From positions 1-58,871 of the forward strand of contig JAIETA010000008.1 in NCBI GenBank assembly GCA_019745575.1: DNA of 58,871 bases, written 5' to 3'. Within the stretch, counting starts at the first letter, position 1; every line of letters starts with the position of its first letter. Both the position numbers and the translations under genes were made by a program. The notes under the pieces were generated by a model, which saw only the letters and a program-made list of their open reading frames with translations, had not been told where the DNA came from and made no database searches. This document shows, piece by piece, positions 8,806 through 17,746 of the stretch. This stretch comes from Reyranella sp. GTDB lineage: Bacteria; Pseudomonadota; Alphaproteobacteria; Reyranellales; Reyranellaceae.

Positions 8806-9288
8806 ATGCTCTACGTCGTCGCTTGGCCGGTTCTGGCCGAGGCCGATGACGTCGCCTTGAGGCGCCTGCGCGCGCAGTATCACCCCACGCAGGCGGACAT
8901 GATCGGTCCGCATTTCACGCTGGTGTTCGGCGTGCCGCTCGAGCATGAGGTGGCATTGCGCGCGGCGCTGGAGGCGGTCGAGCGCCGGCCGTTCTGGTTC
9001 ATGATCGACCGCATCGTGCGCAACGATCTCCATCTTTTCGCCGAGCCGTCCGACGGTGCCGCGGAACTGACCGAATTGTACGAGACTCTCAACTCGGTGC
9101 CGGGGACCATACCTTTTCAGCCGCACATCACGCTGGGCCTGTTCAGCCACGCCGCCGAGGCGGAGCAGGTGGCGCGCATCGTCGGCCGCCAGCATCTGCC
9201 GATCCGCGGCCGGATCGCGGAGCTCGCGCTGCTGCGCCTAGAGGGTGAAAGGGTCGACACCCTCGCCACCCGCCGCCTCGCTGCATGA
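8806..9288 (+). CDS. 2'-5' RNA ligase / cyclic phosphodiesterase-like protein
   Basis: A 160-residue protein with the two HxT motifs that define the 2H phosphoesterase superfamily: PHFTLVFG near residue 36 and PHITLGLF near residue 105. Members open 2',3'-cyclic phosphates or join RNA ends; the biological substrate in bacteria is often unknown. The length fits the short LigT-like branch. It begins 1 base after the DUF169 stop and its own stop overlaps the next ATG by 4 bases, so it is embedded in the operon. Confidence 0.83.
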   Translation: MLYVVAWPVLAEADDVALRRLRAQYHPTQADMIGPHFTLVFGVPLEHEVALRAALEAVERRPFWFMIDRIVRNDLHLFAEPSDGAAELTELYETLNSVPGTIPFQPHITLGLFSHAAEAEQVARIVGRQHLPIRGRIAELALLRLEGERVDTLATRRLAA

Positions 9289-10394
9289 AGACGCCACGCC
9301 GGTTGGCGATCGGCTTGGCTGTCGCGGTGGCGCTGGTCCTGACGTTCGGCCGGCCGGTGACGTGGGTGCAGGCGGCACTGGTCATGTGGGATGTGGCCGC
9401 CGGTGGCGCGCCGACCCTGTGGCAGGAGGTCACCGATCCGCCGCGCGAGTATCCGACGCGTTGGGAGAGCGGAGAAGGCGATCTCTATCTGCCGGCCGGC
9501 GGCGTGCGGGCGGCCATGGTGCTGGTACCCGGTGCCGCCGTGCTGGGCCGCGACGAGCCGCGGCTGCAGGCGCTGGCCCGTACCTTCGCCCGCGCGGGCT
9601 TTGCCGTGCTTGTGCCCGAACTGCCCGAGGTGCGTCAGCTCACGCTGTCGCGGGCCGATGGCGAGCGGGTGGCAGGCGCGCTGCGGCAGCTGCATAAGTG
9701 GCAACCGGACGCCCCGCTTGGCGTGGCGGCCATCTCCTATGCCGTCGGGCCGGCGATCATCGCCGCCCTGGAGGCCGACCTCACGCCCCGGATTGCTTTC
9801 CTGGTCGGCATCGGCGGCTATCACGACATCACCGCAGCCATCCGGTTCATGACGACCGGCAGCTTCCGTCCGATGGGCGACAGCCGGGAACTCCGGCGTG
9901 AACCCAACGCCTACGGCCGCTGGGCGTTCCTTCACGCCAACGCCGGCCGCCTCGACAATGCTGCCGACGCCCGCCTTCTGCAGGAGATCGCGCAACGCCG
10001 TTTCCGCGATGCCGAAGCCGATATCGCGCCGCTGGCGGCGTCGCTCGGAGCGCAGGGGCGTGCCGTGCTGGCGGTGGTCGATAACCGCGACCCCGACCTC
10101 GTGCCGGCCCTGATCGCGGCGCTGCCGGAGCGCGTCCGTCGCGAAATAGACGGCCTCAACCTCGCGCTTTACGACCTCTCGAAGCTGCGCGGCCGGCTCA
10201 TCCTGGTTCATGGCCGGAGTGATCCGATGGTACCCTACAGCGAGAGCCAGAGCCTGGCGGCGTCGGCATCGGGCGCTCACGTCTCGCTTTTCCTGATCGA
10301 CGACATCGGGCACGTCGAATTCAACGCCGTCAACGCGGCCAACGCCTGGACGATGTGGCGGGCCATTGTCGTCCTGTTGGGTGAGCGGCGCTAA
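9285..10394 (+). CDS. Alpha/beta hydrolase with N-terminal signal or anchor
   Basis: A 369-residue protein with a hydrophobic N-terminus (LAIGLAVAVALVLTFG) that looks like an uncleaved anchor or a signal peptide, placing the enzyme in the periplasm or at the membrane. The hydrolase core has MVLVPGAAVLGRDEPRL as the oxyanion strand, an unusual nucleophile elbow AAISYAVG (Ala in place of the first Gly), the acid in LVHGRSDPMVPYSESQ, and the base in DDIGHVEF. The ATGA overlap with the preceding gene supports co-translation. Its stop overlaps that of the convergent sppA by 4 bases. Substrate unknown. Confidence 0.8.
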   Translation: MKTPRRLAIGLAVAVALVLTFGRPVTWVQAALVMWDVAAGGAPTLWQEVTDPPREYPTRWESGEGDLYLPAGGVRAAMVLVPGAAVLGRDEPRLQALARTFARAGFAVLVPELPEVRQLTLSRADGERVAGALRQLHKWQPDAPLGVAAISYAVGPAIIAALEADLTPRIAFLVGIGGYHDITAAIRFMTTGSFRPMGDSRELRREPNAYGRWAFLHANAGRLDNAADARLLQEIAQRRFRDAEADIAPLAASLGAQGRAVLAVVDNRDPDLVPALIAALPERVRREIDGLNLALYDLSKLRGRLILVHGRSDPMVPYSESQSLAASASGAHVSLFLIDDIGHVEFNAVNAANAWTMWRAIVVLLGERR

Positions 10395-12148
10395 CGCCAG
10401 AGCGGTGGCAGCGGCGGCAGGCGGACGTTGCCGGGGCGCGCCACGATGCCGATCCGGACCAGCGCCTCGCGGACCTCGCGCGGGGCGCGCACCGTCGGTC
10501 CGGCGGCGACGCCGACCATCCGGAACAAGCGCTCGGCCAGGCGTTGCCAGCGGTCTTGGTCGTCGGGGTAGTGGCGGACTTCGATCGGGCGGGTCTCGTC
10601 AATCCCCGCCTTGGCTTTGGCGATACTGAACGCCAGTTGCAGGCCGCCCAGTTCGTCGACCAGCCCGGCACGCTGGGCATCGACTCCGCTGAAGACCCGG
10701 CCACGGGCGGCGGCGTTGAGCCGACCGGCGTCGAGCTTGCGCGCTTCGCCGACCTGACGCGTGAACTCCCGATAGACGGTGTCGAGATCGCGCGAGACGG
10801 CGGCGCGCTGCGCCGGCGTCGGCGCCTGGAAGGAGGAGTACATGCCGGCATTGGTGCCGACCGAGAGCCGTTCGACGCGGACACCCAGCGAGGTCAGCAG
10901 ATCGGAGGCGACCGGCCAGACCGTGAAAACGCCGATCGAGGCCGTGATCGTGGTGGGCTGTGCCACGACGACGTCGGCGCGAACCGCGGCAAGGTAGCCG
11001 CCGGAGGCCGCAACATCTCCCATCGAGGCGATCACCGGCTTGCCGCTGGCGCGGGCGCGGCCGACCGCATCGGCGATGGCGTCGGCAGCGGGATAGGTAC
11101 CGCCCGGCGAGTCGATGCGCAGCACGATGGCGCGTACGTCCTTCGCCCGCGCTGCGGCATCGAGGGCATCGACGATGTCTTCGGAGGCGGCCAGCGAGTC
11201 CTCATCGAGGAAGCCGCCTTCCTTGGGTCCGGAGACGATCGGACCGTTCACCCGGATCAGGGCGATCACGTCGCCACGCGGCGTGGGCCGCTCCTCATCG
11301 GTGGCGTAATCCGACAGGGAAACGAGGTCGCGCACGGCGCCGGCGCGCTGCCAGACCTCGTCCATGGCGTCGGCGCGATAGCCCAGTCGGTCGACCAGCC
11401 CCGCCTCGCGCGCCCGCTCTGCGTCGAATGGCGCCGAGTCGACAAGACGGCGCAGTTGTGCCGGTTCGAGGCGGCGATCGCGGGCGACATCGGCGACGAA
11501 CTGGCCGAACAGGCTATCGAGGAGCTGCTGCAGGTTTTCGCGGGCCGGCGCGGTATAGCCCGTCTCCAGAAAACTGTCCGGCGCGCTCTTGTACTCGTAG
11601 CGCTTGCCGCCCTCGATCTGGACACCGAGCCGGTCCAGGCCGGTCTTAAGGAAGGGCGTCTCGACGGCAATCCCCGCGACGCCGAAGCCGCCGCTCGGCT
11701 GCAGCCAGATCTGTTCCAGGGCTGCCGCGAGATAGTAGTCGCCGAAGTGGCTGCCGCCGCTTCCCAGCTGCTCGGCAAAGCCCACGGTGAACTTTCCCTT
11801 GCCGCGGAAATACGCGATCGCCTGGCGCAACTCCTGGACACGGGCGAGGCCCGCCTGCTCGTCGCCAACCTCGACGAACAGGCCGACGACCCGCGGATCG
11901 TCGGCAGCCTGCCGCAGCAGCTGCACGACGTTGACGATGTCGCGCGAGCCGCGGAACAGGCCGCCATGGAGAAGATCGGTCGATGCCGTCTCCGGCGGCA
12001 CGCTGCGCAGGTCGAGCGACAGCACCATCGACTTCGGTAGCGGTTTGGGCGCGAACGGTGCGGAGGCCAGCAGGACGGCACCGCCGGCCAGGGCCAGAAG
12101 GGTGAGCGTGCCAACGGTGGCGAGAAGGCCAACGATGTAGCGTCGCAT
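10391..12148 (-). CDS. sppA: Signal peptide peptidase SppA, 67K type
   Basis: At 585 residues this is the long, tandem-domain form of SppA, which clears cleaved signal peptides at the inner membrane. An N-terminal transmembrane helix (LLATVGTLTLLALAGGAVLLAS) anchors it. The catalytic lysine lies in the first S49 domain (RYEYKSAPDSF) and the serine in the second (GDVAASGGYLAA), as in the E. coli enzyme. It is followed on the minus strand by no further gene; upstream, 20 bases away, is the small membrane protein gene, so these may be co-transcribed. Confidence 0.93.
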   Translation of the reverse strand: MRRYIVGLLATVGTLTLLALAGGAVLLASAPFAPKPLPKSMVLSLDLRSVPPETASTDLLHGGLFRGSRDIVNVVQLLRQAADDPRVVGLFVEVGDEQAGLARVQELRQAIAYFRGKGKFTVGFAEQLGSGGSHFGDYYLAAALEQIWLQPSGGFGVAGIAVETPFLKTGLDRLGVQIEGGKRYEYKSAPDSFLETGYTAPARENLQQLLDSLFGQFVADVARDRRLEPAQLRRLVDSAPFDAERAREAGLVDRLGYRADAMDEVWQRAGAVRDLVSLSDYATDEERPTPRGDVIALIRVNGPIVSGPKEGGFLDEDSLAASEDIVDALDAAARAKDVRAIVLRIDSPGGTYPAADAIADAVGRARASGKPVIASMGDVAASGGYLAAVRADVVVAQPTTITASIGVFTVWPVASDLLTSLGVRVERLSVGTNAGMYSSFQAPTPAQRAAVSRDLDTVYREFTRQVGEARKLDAGRLNAAARGRVFSGVDAQRAGLVDELGGLQLAFSIAKAKAGIDETRPIEVRHYPDDQDRWQRLAERLFRMVGVAAGPTVRAPREVREALVRIGIVARPGNVRLPPLPPLWR

Positions 12149-12168
12149 GGCTGGTCTCCGTTCAGGTC

Positions 12169-12705
12169 CTACGATTTGACGAGGTTCGGCCGAAACTTCC
12201 CGACGGCATCGAGCATGGCTGACGAGGTGACGTCCAGCCCGTTGTCGCGAACCAGGACGGCCGCGGGCACCCCGCGGATCGGACGCAGGCTGTCATCGAG
12301 ATTAAACAGAGACAGCCTGAGGTCGGCGGCTACGAAGGTTTCCGGGCGCACGCCGATCTGCAGCTGCGGCCGCAATGCCAGGCGGCGCAGCCGGACCCAT
12401 TCGATGTCGTCCCATGCGAGGCGGCGGTTGCGACCGAAACCCAGCACGATGCCGTCGCGGTCGATGACAATCTGCGGCCGGCGGTCGACGTAGCGGCTGA
12501 CGCCGAGAAAAATGTAGTAGGCCATCGCCAGGGCGATGACCGAGAACAATACGAACCGCGGATCGTTGAGCGAAAATGTCGGGGCGTGCTGAGAATTCGT
12601 GGCGAAGTGGATGATCGCGCCGACGATCATGGCGACGGCGATCGCCGCCATGCCGAGGTTGTGCAGCGCGCTGTAGCGTGCCTCGACAGATTTCGCGGGC
12701 GCCAT
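12169..12705 (-). CDS. STM3941-like membrane protein with a PH-like domain
   Basis: A 178-residue protein with two N-terminal transmembrane helices (about residues 18-36 and 50-68) and a basic cytoplasmic domain that reads IVIDRDGIVLGFGRNRRLAWDDIEWVRL. This resembles the PH-like fold of the STM3941 family, for which no function is known. It lies between aroC and sppA on the same strand, with gaps of 10 and 20 bases. It may simply be carried with them; no catalytic motif is visible. Confidence 0.6.
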   Translation of the reverse strand: MAPAKSVEARYSALHNLGMAAIAVAMIVGAIIHFATNSQHAPTFSLNDPRFVLFSVIALAMAYYIFLGVSRYVDRRPQIVIDRDGIVLGFGRNRRLAWDDIEWVRLRRLALRPQLQIGVRPETFVAADLRLSLFNLDDSLRPIRGVPAAVLVRDNGLDVTSSAMLDAVGKFRPNLVKS

Positions 12706-12715
12706 CGTGCCGCCG

Positions 12716-13786
12716 TCAGCCGCACTGGGCGCGGTGCCGCATCAGATGATCGGCCAACACGCAGGCGACCATCGCCTCGGCCACCGGCGTGGCGCGGATG
12801 CCGACGCAGGGATCGTGACGGCCCTTGGTCCGCAGTTCGATCTCGTTGCCGAAGCGGTCGATGCTGCGTACCGCCGAAAGGATGGAGCTGGTGGGTTTCA
12901 CGGCCAGGCGACAGACGACGTCCTGGCCAGTCGAAATGCCGCCCAGGATGCCGCCGGCGTGGTTGCTGAGGAAGGCCACCTGGCCGTCCCGCATGCGCAT
13001 CTCGTCGGCGTTTTCCTCGCCGCTCATGGCCGCCGTCGCAAAGCCGTCGCCGATCTCCACGCCCTTGACCGCGTTGACGCTCATCAGGGCCCTGGCCAGG
13101 TCGGCGTCGAGCTTGTCGTAGACTGGATTGCCGAGGCCCGCCGGCAATCCGGACGCCACGACTTCGATCACCGCACCGCACGAACTGCCGCGCTTGCGCA
13201 CGTCGTCGAGATAGCCCTCCCAGCCCTGCGCCGCCTGCCGGTCGGGACACCAGAAGGGGTTGTCGGCAGTGGCCGCCCAGTCCCAGTTGGCGCGGTCGAT
13301 CTTCTGCGTGCCGATCTGGATCACGGCCCCTCGTATGGAAACGCCATCACCCAGGATCTTGCGCGCGATGGCGCCGGCGGCGACGCGCACCGCCGTCTCG
13401 CGCGCCGACTGCCGGCCGCCGCCGCGGTAGTCGCGCACGCCGTACTTCTTGAAGTAGGTGTAGTCGGCGTGGGACGGCCGGAACTGGTCCTTGATCTCGC
13501 CGTAGTCGCGGCTGCGCTGGTCGACGTTGTCGATATGCAGGGCGATCGGCGTGCCGGTGGTGACGCCGTCGAACACGCCGGACAGGATTTTCACCGTGTC
13601 CGGTTCCTGGCGTTGGGTGACGAAGCGCGACTGGCCGGGCCGGCGCTTGTCCATCCAGACCTGGATGTCGGGCTCGGCGAGCGGGATGCGCGGCGGCGTG
13701 CCGTCGACCACGCAGCCGATCGCCGGACCGTGGCTTTCGCCCCAGCTCGTGAACCGGAAAAGCGTGCCGAAGCTGTTGCCGGCCAT
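12716..13786 (-). CDS. aroC: Chorismate synthase
   Basis: A 356-residue enzyme that converts 5-enolpyruvylshikimate 3-phosphate to chorismate, the last shared step of aromatic amino-acid synthesis, using reduced FMN. Signatures present are [27 protein letters not shown] at the N-terminus, [27 protein letters not shown] and [14 protein letters not shown]. The length matches the bacterial enzyme. It follows fabI on the minus strand with a 10-base gap, an arrangement that suggests a shared transcript. Confidence 0.97.
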   Translation of the reverse strand: MAGNSFGTLFRFTSWGESHGPAIGCVVDGTPPRIPLAEPDIQVWMDKRRPGQSRFVTQRQEPDTVKILSGVFDGVTTGTPIALHIDNVDQRSRDYGEIKDQFRPSHADYTYFKKYGVRDYRGGGRQSARETAVRVAAGAIARKILGDGVSIRGAVIQIGTQKIDRANWDWAATADNPFWCPDRQAAQGWEGYLDDVRKRGSSCGAVIEVVASGLPAGLGNPVYDKLDADLARALMSVNAVKGVEIGDGFATAAMSGEENADEMRMRDGQVAFLSNHAGGILGGISTGQDVVCRLAVKPTSSILSAVRSIDRFGNEIELRTKGRHDPCVGIRATPVAEAMVACVLADHLMRHRAQCG

Positions 13787-13796
13787 GGCCGCCGGC

Positions 13797-14633
13797 CTAC
13801 TCGCCCTCGAAATTGCCGAGCAGTTCGGCGATCTGCTTGGCCGACGAGGTCTTGATCATGCCGACGACATGGTAGCCGCCATCGACATGCATCACTTCAC
13901 CGGTCATGCCGGTGCCGAGGTCGGACAGCAAGTAGAGGGCGGCGTTGCCGACTTCCTCCTGCGTGATATTACGCTTGAGCGGCGAGTTGAGCTCGTTCCA
14001 CTTCAATATGTAGCGGCCGTCGTTGATGCCGGCGAAGGCCAGCGTCTTGATCGGACCGGCCGAGATGGCGTTGACGCGGATCTTCTGCTCGCCGAGATCG
14101 GCCGCCAGATAGCGCACGCTTGCCTCCAGCGCGGCCTTGGCAACGCCCATGACGTTGTAGTGCGGGATGACGCGCTCGGCGCCGTAGTAGGTGAGGGTGA
14201 GCAGGCTGCCGCCGTTCTTCATCAGCGGCACGGCGCGCTGCGCCACCGCGGTCAGGGAGTAGCAGCTCACGTTCATGGTGAGCTGGAAGTTGTCCGGCGT
14301 GGTATCGAGATAGCGGCCGCGCAGTTCATCCTTGTTGGAGAACGCGATGGCGTGGACCAGGAAATCGAGGTGGCCCCAGCGCTTGCCGATCTCGGCGAAC
14401 GTGGCGTCGATACTGGCTGCGTTGGTGACGTCGCAGGGCAGGATGATATCGCTGCCGATCGACGTGGCGAGCGGCCGGACCCGCCTTTCCAGGGCCTCGC
14501 CCTGGAAGGTGAAGGCGACCTCGGCGCCATGGTCATGGCAGGTCTTGGCGATACCCCAAGCGATCGAGCGCTCGTTGGCGACGCCCATGATCAGGCCCTT
14601 CTTGCCGGCCATCAACTTTGCAGCAGCGGTCAT
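13797..14633 (-). CDS. fabI: Enoyl-[acyl-carrier-protein] reductase (NADH)
   Basis: A 278-residue FabI, the reductase that completes each round of type II fatty-acid elongation. The nucleotide motif [15 protein letters not shown] and the active-site [22 protein letters not shown] (Tyr-x6-Tyr-type spacing with a downstream Lys) are diagnostic of FabI rather than FabK or FabV. It is the first gene of the minus-strand fabI-aroC-(membrane protein)-sppA run and is divergent from pdxH across an 80-base gap that must hold both promoters. Confidence 0.95.
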   Translation of the reverse strand: MTAAAKLMAGKKGLIMGVANERSIAWGIAKTCHDHGAEVAFTFQGEALERRVRPLATSIGSDIILPCDVTNAASIDATFAEIGKRWGHLDFLVHAIAFSNKDELRGRYLDTTPDNFQLTMNVSCYSLTAVAQRAVPLMKNGGSLLTLTYYGAERVIPHYNVMGVAKAALEASVRYLAADLGEQKIRVNAISAGPIKTLAFAGINDGRYILKWNELNSPLKRNITQEEVGNAALYLLSDLGTGMTGEVMHVDGGYHVVGMIKTSSAKQIAELLGNFEGE

Positions 14634-14713
14634 CCCTCGTTCTTAGCGGGGGATCGGCATTGGGACAAGATGCCGGTGGTGGAAGGCTTTGGCAGCCCCT
14701 TATATTGTGGGTC

Positions 14714-15307
14714 ATGATCCGCGAGAAACCAGACCCCCTGGCGCTGTTCGGCGACTGGTATGCCGAGGCCGGCAAGAGCGAGCCCAACGACCCGGAGGCG
14801 GTGGCGCTGGCCACGGTCGGGCCCGACGGCACGCCGTCGGTCCGCATGGTGCTGCTCAAGGGCTACGATCCGTCGGGCTTCGTCTTCTACACCAACTACG
14901 AAAGCCGCAAGGGCCAGCATTTGCTGGCTCATCCCAAGGCGGCGCTGCTGTTCCACTGGAAGTCCCTGCGCCGCCAGGTTCGCCTGGAAGGACCCGTCTC
15001 GCAGACCACGCCGGAGGAGGCGGACGCCTATTTCGCGACGCGCGCCCGCGGCAGCCAGATCGGCGCCTGGGCGTCGGCGCAGTCGCGACCGCTGGAGGGG
15101 CGCTTTTCCCTGGAAAGACGGGTGGCCGAGGTCACCGCCCGGCATGCTGTGGGCAAGGTGCCGCGGCCGCCCTACTGGTCGGGATTCCGCCTGACGCCCC
15201 TGCTGATCGAATTTTGGCAGGACGGCGCGTTCCGCCTGCACGACCGCCTCGAGTATAGTCGCGGCGCGCCCGGCGACTCCTGGACGACGCGGACGCTTTT
15301 TCCGTGA
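14714..15307 (+). CDS. pdxH: Pyridoxamine 5'-phosphate oxidase
   Basis: A 197-residue FMN enzyme that makes pyridoxal 5'-phosphate from PNP or PMP. I place the start at the ATG at 14714 ([16 protein letters not shown]); the ORF-track extension of 32 residues upstream has no family similarity. Motifs include [28 protein letters not shown] for FMN and substrate binding, and the C-terminal [10 protein letters not shown]. No Shine-Dalgarno site is visible, but TATATT stands 7 bases before the ATG, so the transcript may be leaderless. It is followed after 4 bases by the cation transporter gene. Confidence 0.95.
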   Translation: MIREKPDPLALFGDWYAEAGKSEPNDPEAVALATVGPDGTPSVRMVLLKGYDPSGFVFYTNYESRKGQHLLAHPKAALLFHWKSLRRQVRLEGPVSQTTPEEADAYFATRARGSQIGAWASAQSRPLEGRFSLERRVAEVTARHAVGKVPRPPYWSGFRLTPLLIEFWQDGAFRLHDRLEYSRGAPGDSWTTRTLFP

Positions 15308-15311
15308 GGCG

Positions 15312-16211
15312 ATGATGGCCGCCGATCTTCCACGCCTGATGCGGGCTGCGACCGTGGCCTCGATGGTCGTGGCGGTCATTCTGATCGGCGCCAAGACGGC
15401 GGCATGGCTGATCACCGAGTCGGTCAGCATGTTGTCGTCGCTGGTCGATTCGTCGCTCGACTTCCTTGCCTCCCTGATCACTTTCCTGGCCGTCCGCCAG
15501 GCGCTGACGCCGGCCGACGCCGACCACCGCTTCGGACACGGCAAGGCCGAAGCGCTGGCCGGCCTCACCCAGGCGGGCTTCATTGCCGCTTCGGGCGGCG
15601 GCCTGCTGCTGACGGTGGGTGACCGCCTGCTGCACCCGCACCAGATCCAGCGCGAGGGCATCGGCGTGGCGATCAGCCTGCTCGCCGTCGCGCTCACGCT
15701 TGCGCTGGTGGCGTTCCAGAACTACGTGGTGCGCCGCACCGGCTCGATCGCCATCGGCGCCGACAAGGCCCACTACAAGACCGACCTTGTGAGCAATGTC
15801 GCCGTCGGCGCGGCGCTGTTCCTGTCGGGGCGCTTCGACCAGCCGTTGATCGACGCCGGCATGGCGGCTCTGGTGGCGCTCTACCTGCTGCACGGCGCAT
15901 GGGAGGTCGGTCGAGGCTCGCTCGACGTGCTGATGGACCGCGAGCTGCCGGATGCCGACCGGCTGCGCATCGTCGACATCGCCAAGCGTCACCCCGAGGT
16001 GCAGGACATCCACGATCTGCGCACCCGTTCCTCGGGCCTCACCAAGTTCATCCAGCTCCATATCGAACTCGATCCCGCTCTGTCGCTCACGCGGGCGCAC
16101 GAGATCGGCGACCAGGTCGAGGCAGATATCCAGGGGGCATTCCCGGATGCCGAGATCATCCTCCACGTCGATCCCTACGGCGTCGAGGAGAGACGCGTCG
16201 GCTTCGCCTGA
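15312..16211 (+). CDS. Cation diffusion facilitator family transporter (FieF-like)
   Basis: A 299-residue metal-proton antiporter of the inner membrane. Six helices are predicted in the first 210 residues. The metal-binding DSSLD in helix 2 and the DHRFGHGKAEALAGL segment match FieF/YiiP, and a second DxxxD-like pair lies in helix 5 near DKAHYKTDLVSN. The C-terminal 90 residues form the usual cytoplasmic dimerisation domain, with HPEVQDIHDLRTRSSG. Iron or zinc export is typical. It is sandwiched between pdxH and the phosphotransferase fusion with gaps of 3-4 bases. Confidence 0.92.
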   Translation: MMAADLPRLMRAATVASMVVAVILIGAKTAAWLITESVSMLSSLVDSSLDFLASLITFLAVRQALTPADADHRFGHGKAEALAGLTQAGFIAASGGGLLLTVGDRLLHPHQIQREGIGVAISLLAVALTLALVAFQNYVVRRTGSIAIGADKAHYKTDLVSNVAVGAALFLSGRFDQPLIDAGMAALVALYLLHGAWEVGRGSLDVLMDRELPDADRLRIVDIAKRHPEVQDIHDLRTRSSGLTKFIQLHIELDPALSLTRAHEIGDQVEADIQGAFPDAEIILHVDPYGVEERRVGFA

Positions 16212-16214
16212 TCC

Positions 16215-17714
16215 GTGACCGCCCGGCCCTCCTTCGTCGTCGAGGACCAGTCGGAGGTCATCGCCTTCCTGGCGGCCAGGCTGGCGCCGGCCCGACGCAT
16301 CGACACCCATGGCGCCGTGGTGTTCCTGTCGGGCGTCCGGGCCTACAAGCTGAAGCGCGCCGTGAAGTTCCCCTACATGGACTTCTCGACGTCGGCGCGG
16401 CGGGCCGCCATGTGTGCCGCCGAGATCGAGATCAACCGCCGGCTCGCGCCCGAGATCTATCTCGGCGTGGCGCCGATCCGGCGCGACCGCGGCGGCGAGC
16501 TGGTGCTGGGCGAGCCGGGCGAGACGGCGGCCGGCGCCGTCGACTGGCTGGTGGTCATGCGCCGCTTCGACGAAGAAGGGCTGCTCGGCCGCATGGCGGC
16601 GCGTGGCGTGCTGACGCCGCAGCTGATGACGGCGCTGGGTGCGCGCATCGCGCGCTTCCATGACGGTCTGCCGGCCATCGTCGCGGGGTTCGGCGGCCCG
16701 GACGACTACCGCCATTCCGTCGCGGCCGACGTGCGTCAGATGCGCGAGGCGGGCGAGCGGCTCGATCCGGCGGCCAGTGAGGCGCTGGCCGAGGCGATGC
16801 CGCGGGCGCTGGAACCGTTCGTCGATCTCGTGGCGCGACGGGCGGCGGCCGGCGCGGTGCGGCGCTGTCACGGCGACCTCCACCTGCGCAACATCGTGAT
16901 GCTGGCCGGCGCACCGGTGCCGTTCGACGCCATCGAGTTCTCGGACAGGATCGCCAACATCGACGTGCTCTACGATCTCGCCTTCACGCTGATGGATCTC
17001 GCCCGGCAGGGCCTGCATGGGCTGGCCAACCGGCTGCTGAACGAGTGGCTGTGGCGGATCGCCGAGCTGCCGGCGGCGCCGCACGACGAGGCGTTGGCCC
17101 TGCTGCCGCTGTTCCTGTCGCGTCGCGCCGCGATCCGCGCCTATGTCGACTCGGCGATGACCGCCGTCAGCGGCGCCGACAACGCCCCGGCGCGGGCCTA
17201 CCAGCGCGCCGCCCTGGGCTTCCTGCAGCCGGCGCCGCCGCGCCTGCTGGCGGTGGGCGGGCTGTCAGGCAGCGGCAAGACCACGCTGGCGCTGAAGCTC
17301 GCGCCGGAGGTCGGACGAGCGCCTGGTGCCGTCGTGGTGCGCAGCGACGTCGAGCGCAAGCGCGAGGCAGGCGTCGCGCTGGAGGAACGCATGCCCGCCG
17401 GCAGCTACACAGCCGAGGCGTCCGCCAAGGTCTACGCGGCTTTCATGGCGCGCACCGAGCGCGTGCTGCGCGCCGGCCACAGCGTCGTCCTCGATGCGGT
17501 CTTCGCCAAACCGGCCGAACGTGCCGCCGCCGAGGCTCTGGCGCGGAAGGTCGGCGTGCCGTTCCAGGGCATCTGGCTCGATGTGCCCAAGCAGGTGGCG
17601 CAGGAGAGGGTGGCAGCCCGCACGGGCGACGCCTCGGACGCCACGCCGGCCGTGGTCGAGCGCCAGTTTGGCTACGACTTGGGGGCCATTGATTGGGAGC
17701 GGCGACCGGCTTGA
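16215..17714 (+). CDS. Bifunctional aminoglycoside phosphotransferase-like / P-loop ATPase fusion protein
   Basis: A 499-residue two-domain protein with a GTG start 3 bases after the transporter gene. The first 330 residues are APH-like, with the kinase catalytic loop HGDLHLRNIV and the downstream DAIEFSDRIANIDVLYD metal-binding aspartate. The C-terminal 160 residues are a gluconate-kinase-like nucleoside kinase fold with the Walker [17 protein letters not shown] near residue 348. The same fusion occurs widely in Proteobacteria, but its substrate is unknown. It should not be called a resistance gene without evidence. Confidence 0.85.
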   Translation: MTARPSFVVEDQSEVIAFLAARLAPARRIDTHGAVVFLSGVRAYKLKRAVKFPYMDFSTSARRAAMCAAEIEINRRLAPEIYLGVAPIRRDRGGELVLGEPGETAAGAVDWLVVMRRFDEEGLLGRMAARGVLTPQLMTALGARIARFHDGLPAIVAGFGGPDDYRHSVAADVRQMREAGERLDPAASEALAEAMPRALEPFVDLVARRAAAGAVRRCHGDLHLRNIVMLAGAPVPFDAIEFSDRIANIDVLYDLAFTLMDLARQGLHGLANRLLNEWLWRIAELPAAPHDEALALLPLFLSRRAAIRAYVDSAMTAVSGADNAPARAYQRAALGFLQPAPPRLLAVGGLSGSGKTTLALKLAPEVGRAPGAVVVRSDVERKREAGVALEERMPAGSYTAEASAKVYAAFMARTERVLRAGHSVVLDAVFAKPAERAAAEALARKVGVPFQGIWLDVPKQVAQERVAARTGDASDATPAVVERQFGYDLGAIDWERRPA

Positions 17715-17722
17715 CTTTAGAA

Positions 17723-17746
17723 AAATAAGTGAGTAATCACTTATTT
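17723..17746. promoter_or_regulatory. Perfect 10-4-10 palindrome overlapping a predicted promoter and start region (operator candidate)
   Basis: AAATAAGTGA and TCACTTATTT are exact reverse complements separated by GTAA. The site is very AT-rich compared with its surroundings. A TTGACT box at 17711-17716 lies 17 bases before TAATCA (17734-17739), so the palindrome covers the putative -10 and ends at the ATG at 17747. The symmetry and half-site length resemble operators of TetR-type repressors, but no such regulator is encoded nearby. Confidence 0.65.

Noticed and set aside
15132-17084. 650-residue minus-strand ORF over the CDF and phosphotransferase genes
   Set aside because: It lies opposite two well-supported genes, and its His/Arg/Gln-rich composition is typical of antisense frames.
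16215-17714. Aminoglycoside resistance gene
   Set aside because: The APH-like domain is part of a widespread housekeeping-type fusion with a kinase domain; nothing indicates drug modification.
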